Notes under the pieces: model-generated
Seen by the model: only the letters and a program-made list of their open reading frames with translations
Told to the model about the DNA's origin: nothing
Database searches by the model: none
In this document: positions 31,755 to 39,540 of the stretch, one piece after another
Position numbering within the stretch: the first letter of the stretch is position 1
How the letters are laid out: each line of letters opens with the position of its first letter
Assembly: GCA_030263395.1 (NCBI GenBank)
Contig: SZOW01000005.1
Span: 1 to 64,000 of the forward strand
DNA from: QUBU01 sp014337915
GTDB lineage: Bacteria > Pseudomonadota > Gammaproteobacteria > Steroidobacterales > GCA-2729495
Direction of reading: 5' to 3'
Length of the DNA stretch: 64,000 nucleotides
Position numbers and translations under genes: made by a program

Positions 31755-34304
31755 ATGAAGAGAATGCTGATCAATGCAACTCAGGAAGAAGAGTTGCGCG
31801 TGGCCATGGTCGATGGCCAGAAACTGTATGACCTTGACATCGAGTCACCCTCCCAGGAACAACGCAAGGCCAACATCTACAAGGGACGCATAACCCGCAT
31901 CGAACAGAGCCTCGATGCGGCCTTCGTCGACTATGGCGCCGATCGCCATGGGTTCCTGCCGATGAAGGAGATTTCCCGCGAGTACTTCGTGACCGAACCC
32001 AGCGGCGAGCGGATGAACATCCGTGAACTGCTCCGCGAAGGCCAGGAAATCGTCGTCCAGGTGGACAAGGAGGAGCGCGGCAACAAGGGTGCCGCCCTCA
32101 CCACCTTCATCAGCCTGGCCGGCCGCTTCATCGTGCTGATGCCCAACAACCCGCGCGGTGGCGGCGTCTCGCGCCGCATCAGCGGCGAGGAGCGCGACGA
32201 AATCCGTGAAGCCCTGCATGACCTCGAGGTCCCCGGCGGCATGGGCGTGATCATCCGCACCGCGGGCGTTGGCCGCAGCACCGAGGAACTCAACTGGGAC
32301 ATGCAGTACCTGTTGAGCATCTGGGAGGCCATCAAGGCCGCCGTGGTCAGCCGGCCGGCGCCATTCCTGATCTTCCAGGACAGCAACGCCATCATCCGCG
32401 CCCTGCGCGATCACCTGGCCAACGACGTCGGCGAGATCATCATCGACGATCCCACGACCCACGAGGAAGCGCGCCAGTTCATGGAACGCGTTATGCCGCA
32501 GAACCTGCGCAAGCTGCGGATGTACCAGGACCCGGTGCCACTGTTCACGCGCTTCCAGATCGAAAGCCAGATCGAGTCCGCCTTCTCCCACGTCGTGACG
32601 CTGCCCTCCGGCGGCAGCCTGGTCATCGAGCAGACCGAGGCGCTGGTGTCCATCGACATCAACTCGGCCCGCTCCACCAAGGGCGAGGACATCGAGGCCA
32701 CGGCCTTCGCCACCAACCTGGAGGCCGCCGACGAGGTTGCGCGCCAGTGCCGGCTGCGCGACCTGGGTGGCCTGCTGGTCGTGGACTTCATTGACATGTC
32801 CTCCCAGCGCAGCCAGCGCGAGGTGGAGAACCGCCTGCGCGATGCCATGAAGATGGATCGCGCGCGGGTGCAGATCGGGCGCATTTCGCGCTTCGGCCTG
32901 CTGGAACTGTCGCGCCAGCGCCTGCGCCCCTCGCTCGGTGAGTCGGCCCACCAGCCCTGCCCGCGCTGCAATGGCTCGGGTTCCATCCGCGGCGTCGAGT
33001 CGCTGGCCCTGGCCGTTCTGCGGCTCGTCGGCGAGGAAGCCCGCAAGGACCGCTCATCCAAGGTGATCGCGCAATTGCCGGTGGATGTCGCGACCTATCT
33101 CCTCAACGAGAAGCGCGACTGGATCCGCGCCATCGAGGAACGCGACCACGTGCAGCTGGTCCTGATCGCGAACCCGCACCTGGAAACGCCAAACTACAGC
33201 ATCCGGCGCGTGCGCGACGACCAGGTATCAGCCCCCGAGAACACTGGCGCCAGCTACACGCTCGCCGCGCAGGAGCAACCCCCGTCCGACGCGGCCCTGG
33301 ACCTGTTCGCCCCGCGGGTGAAGGCGGAGGAACCGGCGGTGGTGCCGGCGATGCCGGCGACGCCCGCCCCGCCCCCGCCGCCGGAATTCGCCGCTACGGA
33401 GTCCCCGGCCGCGGCACCGGTGGCGCCGACGCTGGGCCTCATTCCGCGGCTCAAGATCTGGTTGTTTGGCAGCGGTACCGCCGAGCCGGCGAAAGCCGCA
33501 CGGCCTGCCGACGAGCGCCGCAGGGACCATCACCACCGCCATGAAGGCAGCCGTCACCGCGACCAGCACGGCCGTGGCCGCCGCGATGACCGGTACCGCG
33601 ACGAGCGTCGCGGCGGACGTGGCCACTCGGGCCAGACCGGCCAGGGTGGGCAGGGTGGGCAGGGTGGCCAGAACGGCCAGGAACGACGCGAGGGTCGTGG
33701 CGAGCGTGACGGGCGCGACCAGCGCGGACAGCGCCCACCCCGGCAGGATGGCGGTCGCCCGCAGGAGCAGCGCGGCGAGAGCCGTTTCGAGCCACGCCAG
33801 GGCGACGAGCAGCGCCGTGGACAGGCTCCCCGCCAGGGTGCCAACGGCAGCGAGGCCCGCAGCGGCGAGCCAGACCAGACTTCACGCCGTGACCGTTCCC
33901 GCCCCCGCCGTCGTGGTGGCCGCGGTGGCCGTGGCGGTGGTGAAGACCGGCAGGGACGCGAGGGCCTGCCGCCGGGGTCGCCGGCCGAGACGCGGCCAGG
34001 ACCAGAGGGCAACGGCTTCGCTGACCAGCAGGCCGGCCGCGATGACGGCCCCACGCCACGGCCCGAACCCGAGACGCGGGCGGACCGGCACAGCGACGCC
34101 GGTGAGCGACCGCAGGACAGCCGCCCCGACCCGAGCCCGGTGGCGGCGCCCAGCACGACCGCCGTGGAAACCGCAGCGCAGGAACCCGGCGACAGGCCAC
34201 GCCAGCTGCCCTGGGAACCGCCAGCCTCCGGTGGCACCCGCAGCTACACGGTGTGGTCTTCGGGGCCCGGTGATACGGACGCGACGGGTCGCGACCGCGA
34301 ATAG
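31755..34304 (+). CDS. rne: Ribonuclease E
   Basis: Essential endoribonuclease and RNA degradosome scaffold, 849 aa. The catalytic half is complete: S1 domain (about 38-120), 5'-sensor/RNase H-like region, and DNase I-like domain with the metal-binding Asp301 (SIDINSARS) and Asp344 (VVDFIDM). The Zn-link is CPRCNGSG with Cys402 and Cys405; all these fall two residues from their E. coli positions. From about 500 on the protein is disordered: Pro/Ala-rich, then a long Arg/Gly/Gln/Asp-rich stretch with GGQGGQGGQNGQ and RSRPRRRGGRGGRGGG, and a short conserved-looking end RQLPWEP. One amphipathic segment (LGLIPRLKIWLFG) could be the membrane-targeting helix. Confidence 0.96.
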   Translation: MKRMLINATQEEELRVAMVDGQKLYDLDIESPSQEQRKANIYKGRITRIEQSLDAAFVDYGADRHGFLPMKEISREYFVTEPSGERMNIRELLREGQEIVVQVDKEERGNKGAALTTFISLAGRFIVLMPNNPRGGGVSRRISGEERDEIREALHDLEVPGGMGVIIRTAGVGRSTEELNWDMQYLLSIWEAIKAAVVSRPAPFLIFQDSNAIIRALRDHLANDVGEIIIDDPTTHEEARQFMERVMPQNLRKLRMYQDPVPLFTRFQIESQIESAFSHVVTLPSGGSLVIEQTEALVSIDINSARSTKGEDIEATAFATNLEAADEVARQCRLRDLGGLLVVDFIDMSSQRSQREVENRLRDAMKMDRARVQIGRISRFGLLELSRQRLRPSLGESAHQPCPRCNGSGSIRGVESLALAVLRLVGEEARKDRSSKVIAQLPVDVATYLLNEKRDWIRAIEERDHVQLVLIANPHLETPNYSIRRVRDDQVSAPENTGASYTLAAQEQPPSDAALDLFAPRVKAEEPAVVPAMPATPAPPPPPEFAATESPAAAPVAPTLGLIPRLKIWLFGSGTAEPAKAARPADERRRDHHHRHEGSRHRDQHGRGRRDDRYRDERRGGRGHSGQTGQGGQGGQGGQNGQERREGRGERDGRDQRGQRPPRQDGGRPQEQRGESRFEPRQGDEQRRGQAPRQGANGSEARSGEPDQTSRRDRSRPRRRGGRGGRGGGEDRQGREGLPPGSPAETRPGPEGNGFADQQAGRDDGPTPRPEPETRADRHSDAGERPQDSRPDPSPVAAPSTTAVETAAQEPGDRPRQLPWEPPASGGTRSYTVWSSGPGDTDATGRDRE

Positions 34305-34308
34305 ACCG

Positions 34309-34346
34309 CTGCCCGGGCGGTGCCAGGCCAGGCACCGTCCGGGCAG
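34309..34346. terminator. Long hairpin between rne and the convergent phosphatase gene
   Basis: Bases 34309-34324 and 34331-34346 form a 16-bp stem (one G-U pair read on the plus strand) with a 6-nt loop, 4 bp after the rne stop. There is no U-tract, but position and stability suggest a shared 3' end for both converging genes. Confidence 0.65.
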
Positions 34347-34354
34347 GGTTCGCC

Positions 34355-34858
34355 CTACAGTTCTTCCAGCTCCGCCCGCAGGCGCAGCAGCAGGCCTTCC
34401 GTGGCCTCCTCCAGCATGTCGAGCACGCGCTCGAAGCCGATGGGCCCGCCATAGTACGGGTCGGGTACCGAACGGCCGGCATCACCGGTCGCGTACTCCA
34501 TGAACAGGTGAATCTTCCGCCGGTGCTCTGCGGCTGCAGCGGCGCGCAGGTAGCCGAGGTTCGCCTCATCCATGGCGAGGATCAGGTCGTAGCAGGGGAA
34601 ATCCTCGGCCGCCACGGCACGCGCCCGCAGGTCCGAGATGTCGATGCCACGGCGTGCCGTTGCCATCTGGGCGCGCTCGTCGGGCGCCGACCCGGCGTGA
34701 TAGCCATGGGTTCCCGCCGAATCGATCACCACCTGCTCCTGCCACTGCAACTCGCGCAACCGATGGCGCAACATGCCTTGCGCCATCGGCGAGCGGCAGA
34801 TGTTGCCCATGCAGACCAGCAGGATCCGGTTCCGGGGGCGGTCGCCGGGAGCTGCCAT
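34355..34858 (-). CDS. Low-molecular-weight protein-tyrosine-phosphatase family protein
   Basis: 167 aa. The phosphatase loop CMGNICRS fits C(X)5R with nucleophile Cys16 and Arg22, and the general-acid loop is VPDPYYGG. Members dephosphorylate tyrosine kinases of capsule or LPS export, or small phosphoesters; the substrate here is unknown. It is the last gene after kdsB, 11 bp away, in the lipid A/Kdo gene run, a common arrangement that hints at an envelope role. Confidence 0.92.
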   Translation of the reverse strand: MAAPGDRPRNRILLVCMGNICRSPMAQGMLRHRLRELQWQEQVVIDSAGTHGYHAGSAPDERAQMATARRGIDISDLRARAVAAEDFPCYDLILAMDEANLGYLRAAAAAEHRRKIHLFMEYATGDAGRSVPDPYYGGPIGFERVLDMLEEATEGLLLRLRAELEEL

Positions 34859-34869
34859 GGCCGCGTTGC

Positions 34870-35628
34870 TCAGTCCTGCCTGGCGGCCATGCCAGCCATC
34901 CAGGCCTCGACGGCGGCGACATCGGCCGGCGTATCGACGTCGGGCCCATGCGCCTCACGTGCCGTCGCGACGCGGATCTCCATGCCCATCCACAGGGCCC
35001 TGAGCTGCTCGAGTTTCTCCACCGCCTCAAGGTAGCAGGGCCGCGCGGCGCTGAGGCGCTGCAGCTCGCCGCAGCGATAGGCATAGATGCCGAGGTGGCG
35101 CCAGGCACGCGGCAGCGTGTCGCTGCCGTGCCCTGCGCAGGGAATGGACGCACGGCTGAAGTACAGCGCGCGTCCGTCCTGGTCCATGACCACCTTGACC
35201 ACATGCGGGCTGGCGTAGTCCTCCGGCGTCGCCACCGGCACGCACAGGGTTGCCAGCGACGCCTGCGGATGCTGCGCCAGCAGTGCGGCGACCTGCGCCA
35301 CGCTGGCCGCAGGCGTGAGCGGTGCGTCACCCTGCACGTTCACCACGATCGCATCCGGCGGCCAGCCACGGCCGGCAGCGACTTCGGCGATGCGGTCCGT
35401 ACCGGAGGCATGGTCGGCCCGGGTCATGGCAACTGTGGCCCCGAAGCCGCGTGCCGCATCGGCAATGCGCCCGTCGTCGGTGGCCACGATCACCTCGGCC
35501 GCACCGCTGGCGACTGCACGGCGGTAGACATGTTCGATCATCGACCGTCCGGCGAGCCGCGCCAGCGGCTTGCCGGGGAAACGCGAGGACGCATAGCGCG
35601 CCGGGATCACCACGCGGAACTCAGCCAT
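34870..35628 (-). CDS. kdsB: 3-deoxy-manno-octulosonate cytidylyltransferase
   Basis: Activates Kdo to CMP-Kdo for attachment to lipid A. 252 aa from the ATG at 35628, which overlaps the lpxK stop in the sequence ATGGCTGA; the ATG three codons earlier is an alternative. Conserved: VVIPARYASSRFPGKPLA (nucleotide binding), MIEHVYRRA, VATDDGRIAD, VNVQGDAP and YRCGELQRLS. Coupled to lpxK and followed by the phosphatase. Confidence 0.95.
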   Translation of the reverse strand: MAEFRVVIPARYASSRFPGKPLARLAGRSMIEHVYRRAVASGAAEVIVATDDGRIADAARGFGATVAMTRADHASGTDRIAEVAAGRGWPPDAIVVNVQGDAPLTPAASVAQVAALLAQHPQASLATLCVPVATPEDYASPHVVKVVMDQDGRALYFSRASIPCAGHGSDTLPRAWRHLGIYAYRCGELQRLSAARPCYLEAVEKLEQLRALWMGMEIRVATAREAHGPDVDTPADVAAVEAWMAGMAARQD

Positions 35629-36637
35629 TGGCGCCACCTGCCGGCTGTAGCCGCGCCAGGATACGCGACATCAGCCCTGCTTCCGCGGTGGGAAGCATCT
35701 GCACATCCACCGGCAGGTACCAGCTGTCCGGGTCGGTCCAATGCGGGTACTTCACGGCATCCTTCTCCGTCATCAGGATGGGCCAGGGCACTTCGCTGCG
35801 CAGCTGCGCCAGGTCCACCCGGCCATGGTCCGGCACCGCGGCCGTCATGACCTGCATGCCGCTGGTCGCCAGCAGGGCATGGAATCGCGCCGGGTTGCCG
35901 ATCCCCGCCACGGCGAGCACCCGCTGGCCGGCAAACTGCGCCAGTGGGCGGCACTCCCCCGTGGCCAGCGACACGGCAGCGCCCGGGCGGAGGCTGAAGC
36001 CGGTTTCCGCTGCACCGGGCTCGCCACCGTTGACCAGCACGGCGTCGACCTCGGCGAGGCGGCCCAGGGGTTCCCGCAGCGGTCCCGCGGGCAGCAGCCG
36101 CCCGTTTCCCCAGCGCCGCAGGCCATCGACCACGACGATCTCCACGTCCCTGCGCAAAGCATAGTGCTGCAGTCCATCGTCGGCGACGATGACATTCGCG
36201 CCGCTGCCGGCAGCGGCCTGCGCCGCGCGCAGCCGGTCGACACAGACCACGACCGGCACGCCGGTGCGCCGGGCCAGCAGCACCGGCTCATCGCCGGCGA
36301 TGGCCGGATCACTGCCGGCATCCACCCGCAGCGGCTCCCTCTGTGGCACACCACCATAGCCACGGCTGACGATGCCCGGGCGCAGGCCCGCTGCCTGCAG
36401 GCGTTGCACCAGCCAGCCCACCAGCGGTGTCTTGCCCGCGCCGCCCGCGGTAAGGTTACCGACGACGATGACCGGCACGCCAGGATGCCCGGAGGCGAGC
36501 CAGCCGCGCCGATAGGCGGTCCGGCGCAACCTCACGGCCAGGGCGAACAGCAGCGCCAGAGGCTGCAGCAAGGGACCAAGCAGCGAACGACCGTACCAGA
36601 CCCGCTGGACGCTGCCCGCCACCACGCCGCTAGTCAT
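35621..36637 (-). CDS. lpxK: Tetraacyldisaccharide 4'-kinase
   Basis: Inner-membrane kinase that adds the 4'-phosphate to the lipid A precursor. 338 aa from the ATG at 36637, which overlaps the msbA stop (ATGACTAG); longer readings enter msbA. An N-terminal membrane helix (LLQPLALLFALAVRLRR) precedes an unusual P-loop (VGNLTAGGAGKTPLV), the RGYGG motif, DEPVLLARR, and the Walker-B-like VIVADDGLQHYAL. MsbA, LpxK and KdsB are made as one overlapping unit. Confidence 0.95.
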   Translation of the reverse strand: MTSGVVAGSVQRVWYGRSLLGPLLQPLALLFALAVRLRRTAYRRGWLASGHPGVPVIVVGNLTAGGAGKTPLVGWLVQRLQAAGLRPGIVSRGYGGVPQREPLRVDAGSDPAIAGDEPVLLARRTGVPVVVCVDRLRAAQAAAGSGANVIVADDGLQHYALRRDVEIVVVDGLRRWGNGRLLPAGPLREPLGRLAEVDAVLVNGGEPGAAETGFSLRPGAAVSLATGECRPLAQFAGQRVLAVAGIGNPARFHALLATSGMQVMTAAVPDHGRVDLAQLRSEVPWPILMTEKDAVKYPHWTDPDSWYLPVDVQMLPTAEAGLMSRILARLQPAGGANG

Positions 36638-38396
36638 CGCGGAACTGCATCCGGTACAGGGTCGCGTACTGCCCGCCTGCGGCCAGCAGCTCACCATGCG
36701 TGCCGCTCTCGGCAATGCAGCCCCCGGCCATGACGATGATCCGGTCGGCGTTCTCCACGGTGGACAGGCGGTGCGCGATGACGAAGGTCGTGCGGTTGGC
36801 CATCAGTTCGTCGAGCGCAGCCTGGATGTAGCGTTCCGACTCCGTGTCCAGCGCCGATGTGGCCTCGTCGAGGATGAGGATGGGCGCATCCTTCAGCAGC
36901 GCCCGGGCAATGGCGATGCGCTGGCGCTGGCCACCGGAGAGCAGCAACCCCCGGTCGCCAACCATGGTGTCGAGGCCCTGTGGCAACTGGGCCAGCAGTT
37001 CACCCAGGTGCGCCGCATGGGCAGCGCGCTCGATATCCGCACGCGGCGCACCGTTCAGCGACCCATAGGCGATGTTGTTCGCCACGCTGTCGTTGAACAG
37101 CGTGACCTCCTGGCTCACCAGGCTGATCTGCTGGCGCAGGCCGTGCAGCGAGTACTCGCGGATGTCACGGCCGTCGATGAGGATCTGGCCCTCGCTGGCC
37201 TCATAGAAGCGCGGCAGCAGGTTGACCAGCGTGGTCTTGCCGCTGCCGGAGCGGCCGACGATGGCGAGCTTCTGGCCGGGCGGCACCTGCAGGTCGATGT
37301 CGCGCAGCACCGGGCCCTTGGTCGCGTCATAGCTGAAACCCACGCCACGGAACTCGACTGCGCCCTTGACCCGGGCAGGCGCGACACTGCCGGTGTCGAC
37401 CTCTTCCGCTTCATCGAGCAGGCTGAAAACGCTTTCCCCGGCCGCCAGTCCGCGCTGGATCACGGCATTGATGCCGCCAATCTGGCGCAGCGGCCGCATC
37501 AGCAGCAACAGCGCGGTGATGAAGCCACCGAAGTCACCGAGGTTCATCTGGTTGCGGACCGAGGGCGAGATCGCCACTGCCGATACGGCCGCCAGGCCCA
37601 GCGCGGCCATCAGCGCCACCAGGCCGTCGCCCACGCCCTTGGTGACCACCAGCCGCATCTGCAGCCGCCGGCTCTTCTCGTTGGCCACCTCGAAGCGCCG
37701 GTACTCGTAGTCACGCGCATTGAAGATCTTGATCACCCGCTGGCTCTGCAGCGACTCCTGCGCCACGCGGGTCACGTCGCCCATGGACTGCTGGATGCGC
37801 TCGCTGTAGCGGCGGAAGTAGCGGCCCAGCGTCCTGGTGATCAGCGCCATGATCGGCGCGGCCACGAATATGAACAGCGCCAGGGTCGGGCTCAGGTAGA
37901 ACAGGTAGGCGATGAGCCCGATGGCGGTCAGCACCTCGCGCAGCATCACCGTGACGACGGTGGAGGTCGATTCGGCAATCTGGTCGATGTTGAATGTGAG
38001 CCGCGACAGCAGGGCTCCGGTGGACGAGGTGTCGAAGTACCGCGCCGGCAGCCGCATGAACTTGTCGAACACCTGCTGGCGGATGTCGGTGACCACACGC
38101 CGCCCGATCCAGCCGAGCCCATAGTTGGAAGCGAACTCGGATACGCCCCGGGTCAGGAACAGCACCATGATGGCCAGCGGGATCCAGCGGCGCAGGTCGC
38201 CCTCGCCCGGCGCCTGGCTGCCCGGGGCGACCACCTCGAGCAGCCGGTTCACCACCCAGGCGAAGGCCGTGTTGGTGCCCGCGTAGACGATCATGCCGAC
38301 GCCGGCCAGGACGAACATCCGCCAGTAGCGGAAAGACAGGCCCAGCATGCGACGGTAGAGCGCGCCGGACCCTCCGCCCTGGCCCGCTGGCGTCAC
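36630..38396 (-). CDS. msbA: Lipid A export ABC transporter MsbA
   Basis: Half-transporter that flips core-lipid A across the inner membrane; works as a homodimer. 588 aa. The N-terminal six-helix domain (about 15-320) carries YRRMLGLSFRYWRMFVLAGV and the MsbA-type intracellular loops. The nucleotide-binding domain has Walker A GRSGSGKTT, signature LSGGQRQR, Walker B PILILDEATSALD and H-loop IAHRLST. It overlaps exbD by 4 bp upstream and lpxK by 8 bp downstream. Confidence 0.96.
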   Translation of the reverse strand: MTPAGQGGGSGALYRRMLGLSFRYWRMFVLAGVGMIVYAGTNTAFAWVVNRLLEVVAPGSQAPGEGDLRRWIPLAIMVLFLTRGVSEFASNYGLGWIGRRVVTDIRQQVFDKFMRLPARYFDTSSTGALLSRLTFNIDQIAESTSTVVTVMLREVLTAIGLIAYLFYLSPTLALFIFVAAPIMALITRTLGRYFRRYSERIQQSMGDVTRVAQESLQSQRVIKIFNARDYEYRRFEVANEKSRRLQMRLVVTKGVGDGLVALMAALGLAAVSAVAISPSVRNQMNLGDFGGFITALLLLMRPLRQIGGINAVIQRGLAAGESVFSLLDEAEEVDTGSVAPARVKGAVEFRGVGFSYDATKGPVLRDIDLQVPPGQKLAIVGRSGSGKTTLVNLLPRFYEASEGQILIDGRDIREYSLHGLRQQISLVSQEVTLFNDSVANNIAYGSLNGAPRADIERAAHAAHLGELLAQLPQGLDTMVGDRGLLLSGGQRQRIAIARALLKDAPILILDEATSALDTESERYIQAALDELMANRTTFVIAHRLSTVENADRIIVMAGGCIAESGTHGELLAAGGQYATLYRMQFRDD

Positions 38397-38827
38397 TGGC
38401 CCTGGTCCTTGCGGGTGCGCAACGTGGCGATGTGCACGTCGGTGATACCCAGCCGCCCGGCCACATCCATGGCCGTGACCACATCCTGGTGCGCGGCGCG
38501 GGCGTCGGCGTTGATGGTCACCGAATGGACCTCTCCCTGCGGCATGACCCGGCGCAGGGCAGCCATGAGCGTGTCCGGGCGGTTGTCCACCAGCGCACGG
38601 CCGTTGACGAAGAACCCGCCACGCGCGGTGACGGTGACTTCCAGGGCCGGAGCCACGGTATCGCGGCCGGTGTCGGCCGCCTCGGGCAGGTGGATGGCGA
38701 GGCGTGACTGCGCCACGAAACTGGTGGTCAGCACGAAGAAGATCAGCAGCAACAGGACCACGTCCACCAGCGAGATCAGGTTGAGTTCCGGGTCGTCCCG
38801 GGAGCGGTCATGCCTTCGCAGGTTCAT
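38393..38827 (-). CDS. exbD: ExbD/TolR-family proton-channel accessory protein
   Basis: 144 aa. One N-terminal membrane helix (LNLISLVDVVLLLLIFFVLT) with the essential Asp of ExbD/TolR near its start, followed by a periplasmic domain ending VAGRLGITDVHIAT. ExbB-ExbD pairs couple proton flow to outer-membrane processes. The pair next to msbA is common in gammaproteobacteria and is separate from tonB- and tol-linked copies; its exact client is not known. The start overlaps exbB by 20 bp. Confidence 0.88.
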   Translation of the reverse strand: MNLRRHDRSRDDPELNLISLVDVVLLLLIFFVLTTSFVAQSRLAIHLPEAADTGRDTVAPALEVTVTARGGFFVNGRALVDNRPDTLMAALRRVMPQGEVHSVTINADARAAHQDVVTAMDVAGRLGITDVHIATLRTRKDQGQ

Positions 38828-39458
38828 CGCGCCGCCCGAAGCTGTCGAGATACTGCCGTCGATGCAGGGCATCCACCAGGGTGATCGCTTCCTTCTCCAT
38901 GTCGATGACCAGGCTGTCGACCCGGTCACGCAGGAACCGGTAGGCCACCAGCGTCGGGATCGCCACGACCAGTCCACCGACCGTGGTGATCAGCGCCTCG
39001 GAAATGCCCCCGGCCAGGGCTGCCGGATCGCCGACCGCGCCGGTGGCGCTGATGGCGGCGAAGATGCGCACCATGCCGGTGACCGTGCCGAGCAGGCCCA
39101 GCAGCGGGGAAATGGCGGCGATGGTCCCGAGGAGGTTCAGGTAGCGCTCGAGGTCATGGACCACATGGCGGCCCGTGTCCTCGATGCTCTCCTTCATGAT
39201 CTGGCGGTCGCGGTTGCGGTTGAGCAGCCCCGCGGAAAGGATCCGCCCCAGCGGCGAGCCCTCCTGCAGCGACTGGATGTGCGCGTGGTTGAGTTCATTG
39301 CGGCTCACCCATTCCCAGACCTGGCGGGTGAGGTCGTCGGGCAGCACCCGGCGCCGCTGCAGGGTCCACAACCGTTCGAGGATGATGGCCAGGGCGATCA
39401 CCGAGCAGCCGATGATCGGGATCATCAGCACCCCGCCTGCCTTGATGATTTCCAGCAT
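38808..39458 (-). CDS. exbB: MotA/TolQ/ExbB proton channel family protein
   Basis: 216 aa with three membrane segments: about 6-28 (GVLMIPIIGCSVIALAIILE), about 108-130 (LLGTIAAISPLLGLLGTVTG) and about 150-175 (EALITTVGGLVVAIPTLVAY). The conserved Gly/Thr/Pro residues of helices 2 and 3 that line the proton path are present. First gene of the exbB-exbD-msbA-lpxK-kdsB-phosphatase run, so it is likely cotranscribed with LPS functions. Confidence 0.9.
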   Translation of the reverse strand: MLEIIKAGGVLMIPIIGCSVIALAIILERLWTLQRRRVLPDDLTRQVWEWVSRNELNHAHIQSLQEGSPLGRILSAGLLNRNRDRQIMKESIEDTGRHVVHDLERYLNLLGTIAAISPLLGLLGTVTGMVRIFAAISATGAVGDPAALAGGISEALITTVGGLVVAIPTLVAYRFLRDRVDSLVIDMEKEAITLVDALHRRQYLDSFGRRDEPAKA

Positions 39459-39540
39459 GGATCCGCGGCCCCGAAACGCCTTCCAGTGAGGACTACAACC
39501 CGCTCAGCGGCCGACAGTTTACCCTAGCCACGGCAGGCTG

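Noticed and set aside
33630..33690. Short direct repeats that might be a CRISPR or tandem array
   Set aside because: They are in-frame GGQ codon repeats inside the rne tail, without regular spacers.
33466..34503. A possible separate gene or frameshift in the 3' half of rne
   Set aside because: The rne frame stays open to 34304 with a sensible ending; the other frame is only the GC-rich shadow of its low-complexity tail.
36696..39527. A 943-codon plus-strand frame opposite msbA, exbD and exbB
   Set aside because: It spans several real genes on the other strand and shows no recognisable domain.
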